A program made the translations under genes and the position numbers. The notes beneath the pieces are model-generated. The model was not told where the DNA came from, did no database searches, and saw only the letters and a program-made list of their open reading frames with translations. Shown in pieces: positions 52,471 to 61,704 of a stretch of DNA of 64,000 nt (the first letter of the stretch is position 1; each line of letters starts with the position of its first letter). This DNA comes from Flavobacteriales bacterium (GTDB taxonomy: Bacteria > Bacteroidota > Bacteroidia > NS11-12g > UBA955). The stretch lies in contig CANFLS010000001.1 in assembly GCA_947447955.1 (NCBI GenBank), positions 177,413 to 241,412 of the forward strand, in the 5' to 3' direction.

Positions 52471-54879
52471 TTAAAATAGGGTAGGCCATTTAGTAGGATT
52501 TGATTCATGCATCAATTGATACACAGAAGCAAATACTTCATCGGCACTTGGTTTAGAAAAATAATCACCATCACTACCATAAGCAGGTCTATGTGCTTTA
52601 GCGGTAATTGTTAAAGGTTTACTATCTAAATACTTATAAGCTTCTTGATTTTCTAAAACTTGTTGCATCATGAAAGCAGAAGCACCACCCGGAACGTCTT
52701 CATCGAAGAAAACAACGCGGTTGGTATGTTTAATGCTTTCAACAATTGAATGGTTAACATCAAAAGGCAATAAGGTTTGTACATCAATAATTTCTAGTCG
52801 AATACCAACTTCAGCAAGCATATCAGCTGCTTCAGTAGCAATACGGCAGCAAGAACCGTAGGTTACCAAAGTAACATCTTCACCAAAGCGAAGGGTGTCT
52901 GGTTTTCCTAAAGGAACCGTAAAGTCTGCAATGTTCGTAGGCATTTTTTCTTTGATACGGTAACCGTTCAAACATTCAATAACCAATGCTGGATCATCAG
53001 ACTTCAATAGGGTATTATACATACCAGAAGCTTGGGTCATGTTGCGTGGAACACAAACATGCATTCCTCTTACCGCATTGATAATCATTCCCATTGGAGA
53101 TCCACTGTGCCAAATACCTTCCAAACGATGACCTCTGGTTCTTACAATCACAGGAGATTTTTGACCACCTTTGGTTCTGTATTGCATGGTAGCCAAATCA
53201 TCACTCATTGGTTCCAAGGCATATAATAAATAATCAAGGTATTGAATTTCAGCAATAGGTCTTAGTCCACGCATAGCAGCACCAATTCCTTCACCCAAAA
53301 TACTCCATTCACGAATTCCTTTGTCGGTAACACGCAATTCGCCAAATTTCTCTTGCAAGCCTGAAAATCCTTGGTTTACGTCACCAATTTTACCAACATC
53401 TTCACCAAAAGCAAAGATTCTTGGATCTCGGTCCATGTTTGCTTCAAAACATGCACGAACCACTTGGTATCCGTCAACTATTTCATCAGAATAAGTTGCA
53501 GGAATTTCTTGAACGTCAAGTGCATTGTATTTGCTTTCACTCGTTAGGTGAGAGCTATAGCGGTTGCCATTTAACTCGTTAAAATTTAACAAGTAATCTA
53601 ACAACGGTTGACGGGCTGCAGGATTATAACCAACAGTAATTCTCAAACATTTATGAAGGGCATTTCCAATATCGCGGCGAATAGGGTCTTTGATATTTTG
53701 AACTCCCAATGAGATTTGTTCAATTGCTTCGCGTTCAATGTTGTTGACCATCATGGTATTCATTACGGCAACAAATTCAGCAGTTTCACTTTTGATAGAA
53801 CTTGAAAAATCTGTCCATGCGCTTTTTTGCGCATTTTTCACATATTCAGTTGCGGTTTTTTCTAACTCTTCTAAGGAAGTTTCATTTGCAAATTGATTGT
53901 CTAAAATCCATTTACGCATTTGGGTAATACAATCGAAATCGATTTCCCATTGCAAACGTTCTTTGGATTTATAACGCTCATGGCTACCGCTGGTTGAATG
54001 TCCTTGAGGTTGAGTTACTTCAGTAACGTGCACCAAAGCAGGAGTATGTTTGGTTCTACAAACATCGGCAGCTTGTTTATAAGCATTGCAGAGTTCAGCG
54101 TAGTTCCAACCACGTGCATGGAATATTTCCATACCCGTACCATTTTTATCAGTTTCAAAACCTTTTAAAATGGTAGAGATGTTTTCTTTTGTGGTTTGAT
54201 ATTTTGCAGGAACAGAAATTCCGTAACCATCGTCCCAAACGCTCATAAGCATTGGAACTTGCATCACGCAAGCGGCGTTCAATACTTCCCAAAAAACACC
54301 TTCCGAAGTAGATGCATTTCCAATGGTACCAAAAGCAATTTCATTTCCTTTATTTGAAAAATCAGTAAACTGATGTAAGTCTTTGTTTTCTCTGTAGAGT
54401 TTTGAAGCAACTGCCAATCCAAGTAATCGCGGCATTTGTCCTGCAGTAGGAGAAATATCGGCACTCACATTAAAACGGTCAGATTGGGTAAGCCATTCGC
54501 CTTTGTCATCGAGCAAACGGGTAGCAAAATGCCCGTTCATGCTTCGACCACCGCTGGCTGGTTCTTTTTCTACGGATGGATCTGCATAGAGTTGTGCGAA
54601 AAATTGTTGCACATTGGAAAGACCTTTTGCAAACATAAAAGTTTGATCGCGGTAATAGCCACTGCGCCAATCGCCAAGTTCAAAAACTTTAGCCATTGCC
54701 AATTGGGCAACTTCTTTGCCGTCTCCAAATATTCCAAATTTCGCTTTGCCTGTAAGTACTTCTTTTCTTCCTGTAAGTGAAGTCTGTCTACTTTCAAAGG
54801 CAATGCGATAATCGTCAAGAACTTGATTTATAAATGCATCTTTGCTTAGTTCTTCTGGTTTTTTTACTACCTCTTGCAT
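52471..54879 (-). CDS. Fused alpha/beta E1 component of a 2-oxoacid dehydrogenase
   Basis: 802 residues joining the two thiamine-diphosphate subunits in one chain. The alpha half (about 1-350) carries FGTIGNASTSEGVFWEVLNAA (ThDP-binding region) and GHSTSGSHERY, the regulatory-loop position. The beta half (about 465-802) has the FGEDVGKIGDVNQGFSGLQEKFGELRVTD core and VVFFDEDVPGGASAFM. It decarboxylates a 2-oxoacid (branched-chain or pyruvate) for transfer to lipoyl-E2. The exact substrate cannot be fixed from the sequence, and E2/E3 genes are not adjacent. The ATG at 54879 follows a TATCTTTG box by 5 nt, excluding the 51-bp longer reading. Confidence 0.92.
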   Translation of the reverse strand: MQEVVKKPEELSKDAFINQVLDDYRIAFESRQTSLTGRKEVLTGKAKFGIFGDGKEVAQLAMAKVFELGDWRSGYYRDQTFMFAKGLSNVQQFFAQLYADPSVEKEPASGGRSMNGHFATRLLDDKGEWLTQSDRFNVSADISPTAGQMPRLLGLAVASKLYRENKDLHQFTDFSNKGNEIAFGTIGNASTSEGVFWEVLNAACVMQVPMLMSVWDDGYGISVPAKYQTTKENISTILKGFETDKNGTGMEIFHARGWNYAELCNAYKQAADVCRTKHTPALVHVTEVTQPQGHSTSGSHERYKSKERLQWEIDFDCITQMRKWILDNQFANETSLEELEKTATEYVKNAQKSAWTDFSSSIKSETAEFVAVMNTMMVNNIEREAIEQISLGVQNIKDPIRRDIGNALHKCLRITVGYNPAARQPLLDYLLNFNELNGNRYSSHLTSESKYNALDVQEIPATYSDEIVDGYQVVRACFEANMDRDPRIFAFGEDVGKIGDVNQGFSGLQEKFGELRVTDKGIREWSILGEGIGAAMRGLRPIAEIQYLDYLLYALEPMSDDLATMQYRTKGGQKSPVIVRTRGHRLEGIWHSGSPMGMIINAVRGMHVCVPRNMTQASGMYNTLLKSDDPALVIECLNGYRIKEKMPTNIADFTVPLGKPDTLRFGEDVTLVTYGSCCRIATEAADMLAEVGIRLEIIDVQTLLPFDVNHSIVESIKHTNRVVFFDEDVPGGASAFMMQQVLENQEAYKYLDSKPLTITAKAHRPAYGSDGDYFSKPSADEVFASVYQLMHESNPTKWPTLF

Positions 54880-54884
54880 TACCG

Positions 54885-54892
54885 CAAAGATA
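54885..54892 (-). promoter_or_regulatory. Promoter -7 box of the E1-metH operon
   Basis: TATCTTTG on the minus strand, full consensus, 5 nt before the ATG at 54879. Confidence 0.55.
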
Positions 54893-54938
54893 CGCAAATT
54901 AATTTGATTGGAATTGACCAAAAATGGCAAAAATTACT

Positions 54939-56813
54939 TTAATGCCAATGGTTGTTTTTTATGTTTTCACTGTACACAAACAAATACTTGGTCAATATGT
55001 TACGCATAGAATTATACTGTGCTCCAGACTGCGGCAATTTGATAGGCTTCGGTGCATTGCGAAATTGCTTGTGGTAAACACTCGTTTTGCCATTCGCATC
55101 CACTGCCAAAACAAACGGATATTGAACCATATAAAACAATCCATTATCGTAGTGCATCGAATATCCCGAATAACTGCTATCAGCGGCATTGCGTCCAAGT
55201 CCCTCAAGATTAATTTTGTTATCAATTACATTTGAAACAGTAGGAATAATATCGCATTGTGAAACAGATTTGTGGTTTGCCACAGCCGGTAAACCAGAGT
55301 TATATATCAAAAATGGCACTTCGTAATGTCCTGATGCCGAGTAAAAATATTCAAAAACTCCATGGCTTGTATGATCGCCAGTGATTACGAAAACCGTGTT
55401 TTTAAACCAATCTTTTTTGCGGGCGGTTTCAAAGAATTTCCTCAAACAAATGTCGGTATAACCAATAGAACGCTGTATGGTTCTTTTTGAAAATGGCAAT
55501 TGGGCTTCGTATTTTTGAGGGATTTCATATGGATGATGCGATGACAAAGTGAAAACCGAACTAAAAAATGGTTGCCTAAATGTATCAATACAGTTGGCGT
55601 AATATTGCAAATACGCTTCATCCCAAATTCCCCAATTTCCATCGTAATCTTTGTCTTTGTTGGGATATTCATCAATTCCAAAATAATGTTGAAGTCCAGT
55701 TTGCATTAAAAATGCTTTAAAGCCCATTGTGCCATTGTTCGACCCATGAAAAAACGAAGTTGAATACCCAAAATCGCTGTATTTTTTGAAGGCGTTATCT
55801 ATTTTATTGGTGTTGTATGTCGACAAAATATAAGGCTCATCCATCAAATTTGGTAGTCCCATGAATATGGCTGGAACCATGTCAATGCTCTTCGTACCAT
55901 TGGCAAAACAGTGGGTAAAATTGATACATGATTTAGACAACGAATCTAGAAAGGGAGTAAAAGGTGCATTGTTTAAAAACCCGGTGTAATCACGGGCCAA
56001 ACTTTCAACCACAATAACTACCAAGTTTTTCTTTGCAACTGCTTGTGAGTCAAATTTTTTCTGATAAATATCGGCTTCTGCCACATTCAGTGCACAAGGT
56101 TTCTGTTCATAAAACTTACCTGATTTTTTCCAAGTACTTAAAATGTGAAGGGGAGTGCTGTAAACCAAAGGACTTATTTCGGCTTCCACATAATTGCAAG
56201 CATCGATACTGCGCAAAGGTCGAAGTTGGAGTCCACCTCTACCGGCAATAATCCATATAACCAGCACCAATGGAATGGCAATCACACTTCTTAAAATATG
56301 ATTTTTGTTCCACAAATAAATGGCTTTGAATTTGGTAGGAGTGAATTTGTAAATGAGGTAAAACGAAATGAATAATACCGTGAGGGATAGTATGTTTTCT
56401 GACAAATAAGGTGCAATATTATTTCCTTCATCGGTGATCATGGCAAACAATTCATAACCTGTTCTTTTTCCATTGATTTTGGAGAATCCTGTGTCTATTC
56501 CGTTCAATATTAAACAAATGGCGCTTGGCAATAAAAACAATATTTTTGTTATTGAGGGATATTTTATACTAAGGGATGGCAAAACGAATTGCCATAAAAA
56601 TAGGGGCGCAAACAAATATGCAATTACTGGGATGTCGAAATAAATCCCCAAAAGAATAGATTTGATATAACCCAAAGTTCCCACATCTGGTAACCAATAA
56701 AAATTAACAAAAAACCAAACCAATCTAGATAAAAACAACAGCAAAAATGCGAAAGCAATTTGCTTAGCAATATTGGTTTTCCAGAGTGATTTAATAAAAT
56801 TGAATATAATCAA
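54939..56813 (-). CDS. LTA-synthase-family membrane sulfatase/phosphotransferase
   Basis: 624 residues. Five or so N-terminal membrane helices (about 1-195) carry an extracytoplasmic alkaline-phosphatase-superfamily domain. Its VVIVVESLARDYTGF holds the metal-binding glutamate, CFANGTKSIDMVPAIFMG supplies the threonine nucleophile region, and VFVITGDHTSHG holds the Asp-His metal ligands. LTA-synthase-like enzymes transfer phosphoglycerol or phosphoethanolamine groups to envelope glycans; the acceptor here is unknown. The start is uncertain: a TACCTTTG box at 56819-56826 favours the TTG at 56813, while the frame is open from a TTG at 56831. It is monocistronic. Confidence 0.88.
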   Translation of the reverse strand: MIIFNFIKSLWKTNIAKQIAFAFLLLFLSRLVWFFVNFYWLPDVGTLGYIKSILLGIYFDIPVIAYLFAPLFLWQFVLPSLSIKYPSITKILFLLPSAICLILNGIDTGFSKINGKRTGYELFAMITDEGNNIAPYLSENILSLTVLFISFYLIYKFTPTKFKAIYLWNKNHILRSVIAIPLVLVIWIIAGRGGLQLRPLRSIDACNYVEAEISPLVYSTPLHILSTWKKSGKFYEQKPCALNVAEADIYQKKFDSQAVAKKNLVVIVVESLARDYTGFLNNAPFTPFLDSLSKSCINFTHCFANGTKSIDMVPAIFMGLPNLMDEPYILSTYNTNKIDNAFKKYSDFGYSTSFFHGSNNGTMGFKAFLMQTGLQHYFGIDEYPNKDKDYDGNWGIWDEAYLQYYANCIDTFRQPFFSSVFTLSSHHPYEIPQKYEAQLPFSKRTIQRSIGYTDICLRKFFETARKKDWFKNTVFVITGDHTSHGVFEYFYSASGHYEVPFLIYNSGLPAVANHKSVSQCDIIPTVSNVIDNKINLEGLGRNAADSSYSGYSMHYDNGLFYMVQYPFVLAVDANGKTSVYHKQFRNAPKPIKLPQSGAQYNSMRNILTKYLFVYSENIKNNHWH

Positions 56814-56818
56814 GATAA

Positions 56819-56826
56819 CAAAGGTA
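56819..56826 (-). promoter_or_regulatory. Possible -7 box of the LTA-synthase-like gene
   Basis: TACCTTTG on the minus strand, 5 nt before a TTG codon at 56813. It would lie inside the coding region if the longer start at 56831 were used. Confidence 0.35.
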
Positions 56827-56866
56827 ATCAATGGTCCGTGAAAGTTCTTTTTATGTTAATATCATA

Positions 56867-57391
56867 TCAACCAATTATTGTCAATTTTACTTGTTTTTCA
56901 ATCTCAGGTCGCCATTCATTTTGTTTTGAAATTGAATTGTGAATTCGTTCATGATAATAGAGATAATACCAAATTGTTGAAGAATAGTTATTGATATTCT
57001 TGAATGCCTTTTCAGAATGTACCATCACCTTTTGAATAAATTCATCGTTGGGTTCCCTGTGGTGATTTAGGATTTTACTCAACAAATTAGGTTGAATATT
57101 AATATCCTCTGCGAAATCGTTTTGTTTGACATAAAAAATATCAATGTAGGATTTTAGAAATAATACAAATTTTTGGTGAAGTTCATTATTTTGAACTGTC
57201 ATAAATTCTTCCATTTGTAATTTGAGTTGAATAAGTTTAGCATCAATAATTTGTGCTGCATTCATATTTTTAAGTCTAGCCAATCTAGATTCTAAGAGTG
57301 AAATTGAATCTTGATCCTTATCAATTTTTGATTTGTATCTGGAATCAATTCCGAAATCCCCTTCTAAAATAATTTTACTTTCCTTGTTCAT
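56867..57391 (-). CDS. HTH-type regulator, candidate antitoxin
   Basis: 174 residues, unrecognised beyond a helix-turn-helix. The N-terminal third (residues 20-75) is charged and helical. A segment at about 81-135 (FLKSYIDIFYVKQNDFAEDINIQPNLLSKILNHHREPNDEF) has the spacing of an XRE-like HTH: a helix beginning KQNDFAED, a turn, and a recognition helix with LLSKILN. The C-terminus is basic and aromatic. It overlaps the upstream GNAT-like gene by 17 bp. This order, enzyme-like protein first and HTH protein second, resembles toxin-antitoxin cassettes. The function is inferred only from this layout. Confidence 0.65.
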   Translation of the reverse strand: MNKESKIILEGDFGIDSRYKSKIDKDQDSISLLESRLARLKNMNAAQIIDAKLIQLKLQMEEFMTVQNNELHQKFVLFLKSYIDIFYVKQNDFAEDINIQPNLLSKILNHHREPNDEFIQKVMVHSEKAFKNINNYSSTIWYYLYYHERIHNSISKQNEWRPEIEKQVKLTIIG

Positions 57392-57854
57392 TGCCGTCGT
57401 ATTTATTGATTAAACTGATAATTTCAGGAACTTCCAAACTTAAGGTTGCTCCTGTAAGTCTCATATTGTATTTGTGAATATAATATTCTGCCAATGTGCT
57501 TTTGGGTCTTAGAGAAATACAAGCCAATTCACCATATTCTTTAACCGCTATTTTAGAAACGAAGGCAATTAAATTGCCTGCAATTTTATCATACATTTTA
57601 TTTAAACCTTTGTTTTCTATCGATACAGTAAGCAGCCGGACATGGATTCTCCATTCTTCCGGATACTTCTCAAATGATATTAATCCCAATATATCTTGGT
57701 GTCCTTTTATTGTCAATTTATATAACTCAAATTCTAGTTCTTCTTTCCAGTTGAAAAAATATCTCGATTTGGTTAAGGATTTATAATCACTTTTTTCAAG
57801 TGGTAAAATATCAACAATGTATATTCTCCCAGTTAAAAGTTCAATAATTTCCAC
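57375..57854 (-). CDS. GNAT-acetyltransferase-like protein, candidate toxin
   Basis: 159 residues from a GTG at 57854; the frame is open to 57938, but a TATATTCG box at 57859-57866 sits 4 nt before this GTG. The middle has the beta-strand pattern of GNAT proteins (YKLTIKGHQDILGLISFEKYPE, then IHVRLLTVSIENKGLNKMYDKIAGNLIAFVSKIA, where the acetyl-CoA loop would lie). The end, SLRPKSTLAEYYIHKYNMRLTGATLSLE, resembles the closing GNAT strand 'hYikkYGm..tG..l'. Together with the downstream overlapping HTH gene it may form a TA-like pair. Confidence in the fold is moderate; the role is speculative. Confidence 0.55.
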   Translation of the reverse strand: MEIIELLTGRIYIVDILPLEKSDYKSLTKSRYFFNWKEELEFELYKLTIKGHQDILGLISFEKYPEEWRIHVRLLTVSIENKGLNKMYDKIAGNLIAFVSKIAVKEYGELACISLRPKSTLAEYYIHKYNMRLTGATLSLEVPEIISLINKYDGNEQGK

Positions 57855-57858
57855 TTTA

Positions 57859-57911
57859 CGAATATAATAAATATTCCAATTAATGGAATTTTTATTTTTA
57901 TTTATTCCAAT
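57859..57911 (-). promoter_or_regulatory. Promoter and repeated operator-like sites of the GNAT/HTH pair
   Basis: A TATATTCG box at 57859-57866 lies 4 nt before the GTG. Upstream on the minus strand, ATTGGAAT occurs at 57873-57880 and again at 57904-57911, exactly 31 bp (three helical turns) apart. The nearer copy also forms the inverted repeat ATTCCA/TGGAAT at 57873-57889. The layout suggests autoregulation. Confidence 0.45.
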
Positions 57912-57993
57912 AAAAAGAATGTTTCTCCAAAACAACACTATGTAATCTTTTTGGTATTTTCTTGTGAATTCTTATTTTTAAAATTACTAACCT

Positions 57994-58001
57994 TAACTTT
58001 G
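57994..58001 (+). promoter_or_regulatory. Promoter -7 box of the ELWxxDGT-repeat gene
   Basis: TAACTTTG, full consensus, 3 nt before the ATG at 58005. Confidence 0.5.
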
Positions 58002-58004
58002 AAC

Positions 58005-61000
58005 ATGCAATTTTTAAAAATGCTTATAGCAGCAGTGTTTTTTATGGCTACTGCTGCCAATGCACAAACCCCTCATTTAACGCGCGACATTAACACCACT
58101 TTTCTGAACGGTTACCCAACTGCATTCTGTGAAGTAAATGGCTATCTATATTTTAATGGTACCAATGTAAGTTCAGGAACAGAATTATGGCGTTCAGATG
58201 GAACTACCGCGGGTACAAAACTGTTTGCAGATATAGTGAAAGGCACTTCTCCTTCAGATCCCGTAGCGCTCACGAAAGTTGGGAGCACCTTGTTTTTTAT
58301 TGCAACTACACCAGAATTTGGACGTGAACTTTGGAAAGTTGATAGCGGAGCTACTGCCCCTGTTATGGTGAAGGATATTAGAACCGGTTATGGTAGTTCT
58401 GGTGTTGTTGGTTTGGTAGCCTACAAGAATAAATTGTACTTCTCTGCCGGTGCAGATGCCAGCGGCGATTATGAACTTTATACCAGTGATGGAACTGATA
58501 CTGGAACCTATATGGTGAAAGATATCAACCCGGGAACCTCAAATTCTCAGCCCTATTTGTTTACCATTTGTAAAAATATTTTATACTTTGTAGCCACGTC
58601 ATCAACTTCGGGACAAGAACTTTGGCGTACCGATGGAACGGCAAATGGAACCTATTTGGTGAAAGACGTTTATCCTGGAACTTCGGGTTCTAGCATTTCT
58701 TCACTCGCTGCTTATAAAGATACCCTTTATTTCAATGCTTCTTGTCCTGGTACCCCTTCAACTTACCTAGGTTTGTGGAAATCAGATGGTACAGATACCG
58801 GAACTCAAAAGGTTCCTTCTGCAACTACAACCGCTTATTCTAGCGTAGATTATCTTAAAGTTTGTAACAACTGGCTCTATTTTTCAGCTTATAATGCTAC
58901 GGTAGGACAAGAATTGTTTCGTACAAATGGGCAGAAGGTTTATTTGATGAAAGACATTGACCCAGGAAATACAGGTTCTGCACCACTCAGTTTGGTTGCC
59001 GTTGATACAATTTTATACTTCACAGCTACGGGTTATAACGGGAGAGAACTTCACCGTTGTGGTGGAACCACAGCAACAACTGGATTGATTCGTGATTTAT
59101 ATCCAATTCAAACAGATGCACAAATCAATAATATGACTGCCGTTGGTAACACCTTGTTTTTTACCGCTCAAGAAACTCCAAATTATGGCGATATAGAACT
59201 ATTCAAATGTAAAGGAACTTCAATTTCTAGAGTGAAAGACATTTGGGCTGGCGCTTTGGGATCTAGTCAACCAACGAATTTTTACGCTTGGAATAACAAA
59301 CTTTATTTTTCTGCGAACGATAATATTGTAGGCAGAGAATTGTGGACCAGTGATGGAACTGCTTCAGGAACTGTATTGTTAAAGGATGTAAACAACGGTA
59401 CTTTGGGAAGTGGTATTACTTCAATTGCAGAATATCCTGGTGGAGTAATGTTTAACGCCAATGAACCAACCTACAAAGATGAACTTTGGAGAAGTGCCGG
59501 TGATTCTTCCAAAACCAAAATGGTGAAGGACATTGGAACCAACTCGCCTTATTCATCTACCCCAAGAAAATTGAGGAGTGTGAATGGGAAAGTCTATTTT
59601 ACAACCGAACCTTATTCCTCTTATGGTGAGCAATTTTATTCAGATGGAACAAATGTCACTGAAGTTACTGTGAGTAGTACCTATTACGGACAACCCGATA
59701 ATTGGACATCTTTCAACGGAAAGGTTTATTTTACTTGGAACCAAAGCAGCTTTTATCCTGATTTATACTACGTTTCTCCAACCAATTATGGTTCTAAAGT
59801 AATGACACTCGATATCAGCAAACTCGGCGATAGGGTGTCGAACTTAACCGTATTTAGAGACCAACTATTTTTCTGTGCATCAGATGGAACTTCTGGAACT
59901 GGTGTTGAATTGTATAAAGCGTCGAAGACAAACACTGTTTCTTTGGTGAAGGACATCTACTCAGGTTATAGTTCAAGTAATCCAAATAACTTAACAATTT
60001 TGGACACGGCACAAATGTTATTTGTAGCCAGCAACAATACTTATGGTAGCGAACTTTATACGACAGACGGTACTCCTTCTGGAACCAAATTATTGAAGGA
60101 CATTGTAACGGGTGCTAACAGTTCAGGTCCCTCAAATTTGAAAAAGCTAGGAAAATACATCTACTTTGCCGCAACCAATGCGAGCAATGGCCGTGAACTA
60201 TGGCGAACCGATGGAACCGCTGCCGGTACAGTTTTGTTTACCGATATCAATTCAGGTTCAGGAAATAGCAACCCATCAAACTTTGTCGTGGTGGATACAT
60301 TGATGTATTTCCTTGCCGACGATGGTGCCAACGGAATTGAACTTTGGGCGACCAATGGAACACAAAACGGCACCTATTTGGTGAACGATATTGTAAAAGG
60401 AAGTGGCACTTCAAATGTGTTAAATTTAACTCCTGTTGGAAAATGGTTGTACTTTTCTGCCAACGACGGAACGCATGGTCAAGAACTTTGGAAAACCAAT
60501 GGCAAAGCAACTTCAATGCTTACAGAAGTGTATGAAGGACCAGAAAGCACCAATCCTTCATTATTGACATTACACAACGATACGTTGTTTTTTACAGCTG
60601 ATCATCCAGAATTTGGAAACGAATTGTGGTATGTTTATACCAAATGCATGAAAGTTGATTACAAAAATACTACTACATGTTTGGGTACTCCTGTAGAATT
60701 CAAGAACACCACAGATAGCTTTGGAAGGAAAATTACCAATACCGTTTGGGATTTTGGCGACACCACAAATACAACATTGAGTAAAACCACACAATGTGTT
60801 TTTTCTGCTGCTGGCAAATTCAAAGTGTCATTAACTGTAACAAACGAAGATGGATGTACTGAAACTAGAAACGACTCGATTGTTGTTTACGACAAACCTG
60901 TTGCTAAATTCACCGTTAACAATGATAGTCAATGTTTGGCTACCAATGCATTTTCATTTACCAATGTTTCCACTCCAATTAAAGCAATGAAACACGAATG

Positions 61001-61661
61001 GAATTATGGGGTAGGTGCATTGGATACCATGAAAGTGGGATATAAGAAATATACAGTTAAGGGCAATTATCGTGTGAGATTAATTGAGCGCTTGGGTACA
61101 TTTTGTAGCGATTCAATGATTGATACCGTATCGGTTTTACCAATGCCAATAGATATTTCTGTTGTTGGAAAATCAACCACACTCTCTGCCCAAGATACAT
61201 TTAACGCAGTGGTTGCCAAAAATAAATCGACTTACAACTGGGTAATTACTGGTGGTACCAAATTATCGGGTGGAACAACAAGTCAAATTGTAGTGAAATG
61301 GAATACCCCTCCGGTAACCGCATCGATCAAAGTAACTGAAACAGATAGCTTTGGTTGTGTGGGTGTTCAAAAATCCAAATCGGTAACTGTGCAAAAACCC
61401 GCTGCCGTTGAAAAATACAATAATAACGGATTTGAACTTTATCCGAATCCAACCACAGGTATTGTCCATATTAATTTGTCGGAATTATTTGCAAAAAATG
61501 CAACAATTTCAGTGTATAATTCTTTGGGACAATTGGTTAAGTCGGAAATGCTATTAGCACGTTCAACTTCTTTTGATGTATCGCATTTACCAAAAGGAAT
61601 GTACACGTTAACTGTGACTTCAAACGGTGAATTCCGTTCGAAGAAATTTGTACTTCAATAG
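58005..61661 (+). CDS. ELWxxDGT-repeat surface protein with PKD domains and T9SS sorting signal
   Basis: 1218 residues. A signal peptide ends ANAQ. Residues about 20-880 are some 18 repeats of roughly 48 residues with the core GxELWRSDGTxxGTxLVKDIxPG, predicted to fold as a large beta-propeller-like or solenoid array. Some units are degenerate (for example DIELFKCKGT, GEQFYSDGT). Two PKD-like domains follow (NTVWDFGDTTNTTLS near 920 and the next around 975-1045). The last ~80 residues (FELYPNPTTGIVHINL through LPKGMYTLTVTSNGEFRSKKFVLQ) are a type A T9SS sorting domain. It is a secreted or surface protein, probably adhesive. The longer upstream reading overlaps the promoter box, so ATG 58005 is preferred. 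Confidence 0.92.
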   Translation: MQFLKMLIAAVFFMATAANAQTPHLTRDINTTFLNGYPTAFCEVNGYLYFNGTNVSSGTELWRSDGTTAGTKLFADIVKGTSPSDPVALTKVGSTLFFIATTPEFGRELWKVDSGATAPVMVKDIRTGYGSSGVVGLVAYKNKLYFSAGADASGDYELYTSDGTDTGTYMVKDINPGTSNSQPYLFTICKNILYFVATSSTSGQELWRTDGTANGTYLVKDVYPGTSGSSISSLAAYKDTLYFNASCPGTPSTYLGLWKSDGTDTGTQKVPSATTTAYSSVDYLKVCNNWLYFSAYNATVGQELFRTNGQKVYLMKDIDPGNTGSAPLSLVAVDTILYFTATGYNGRELHRCGGTTATTGLIRDLYPIQTDAQINNMTAVGNTLFFTAQETPNYGDIELFKCKGTSISRVKDIWAGALGSSQPTNFYAWNNKLYFSANDNIVGRELWTSDGTASGTVLLKDVNNGTLGSGITSIAEYPGGVMFNANEPTYKDELWRSAGDSSKTKMVKDIGTNSPYSSTPRKLRSVNGKVYFTTEPYSSYGEQFYSDGTNVTEVTVSSTYYGQPDNWTSFNGKVYFTWNQSSFYPDLYYVSPTNYGSKVMTLDISKLGDRVSNLTVFRDQLFFCASDGTSGTGVELYKASKTNTVSLVKDIYSGYSSSNPNNLTILDTAQMLFVASNNTYGSELYTTDGTPSGTKLLKDIVTGANSSGPSNLKKLGKYIYFAATNASNGRELWRTDGTAAGTVLFTDINSGSGNSNPSNFVVVDTLMYFLADDGANGIELWATNGTQNGTYLVNDIVKGSGTSNVLNLTPVGKWLYFSANDGTHGQELWKTNGKATSMLTEVYEGPESTNPSLLTLHNDTLFFTADHPEFGNELWYVYTKCMKVDYKNTTTCLGTPVEFKNTTDSFGRKITNTVWDFGDTTNTTLSKTTQCVFSAAGKFKVSLTVTNEDGCTETRNDSIVVYDKPVAKFTVNNDSQCLATNAFSFTNVSTPIKAMKHEWNYGVGALDTMKVGYKKYTVKGNYRVRLIERLGTFCSDSMIDTVSVLPMPIDISVVGKSTTLSAQDTFNAVVAKNKSTYNWVITGGTKLSGGTTSQIVVKWNTPPVTASIKVTETDSFGCVGVQKSKSVTVQKPAAVEKYNNNGFELYPNPTTGIVHINLSELFAKNATISVYNSLGQLVKSEMLLARSTSFDVSHLPKGMYTLTVTSNGEFRSKKFVLQ

Positions 61662-61692
61662 AATCTATTTCTTTTGAGGGACGTTTTCTCTG

Positions 61693-61700
61693 TAACTTTG
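61693..61700 (+). promoter_or_regulatory. Promoter -7 box of uvrB
   Basis: TAACTTTG, full consensus, 4 nt before the ATG at 61705. A TTGAGGGA word at 61674-61681 overlaps the place where the -33 TTTG would lie. Confidence 0.52.
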
Positions 61701-61704
61701 CGGT

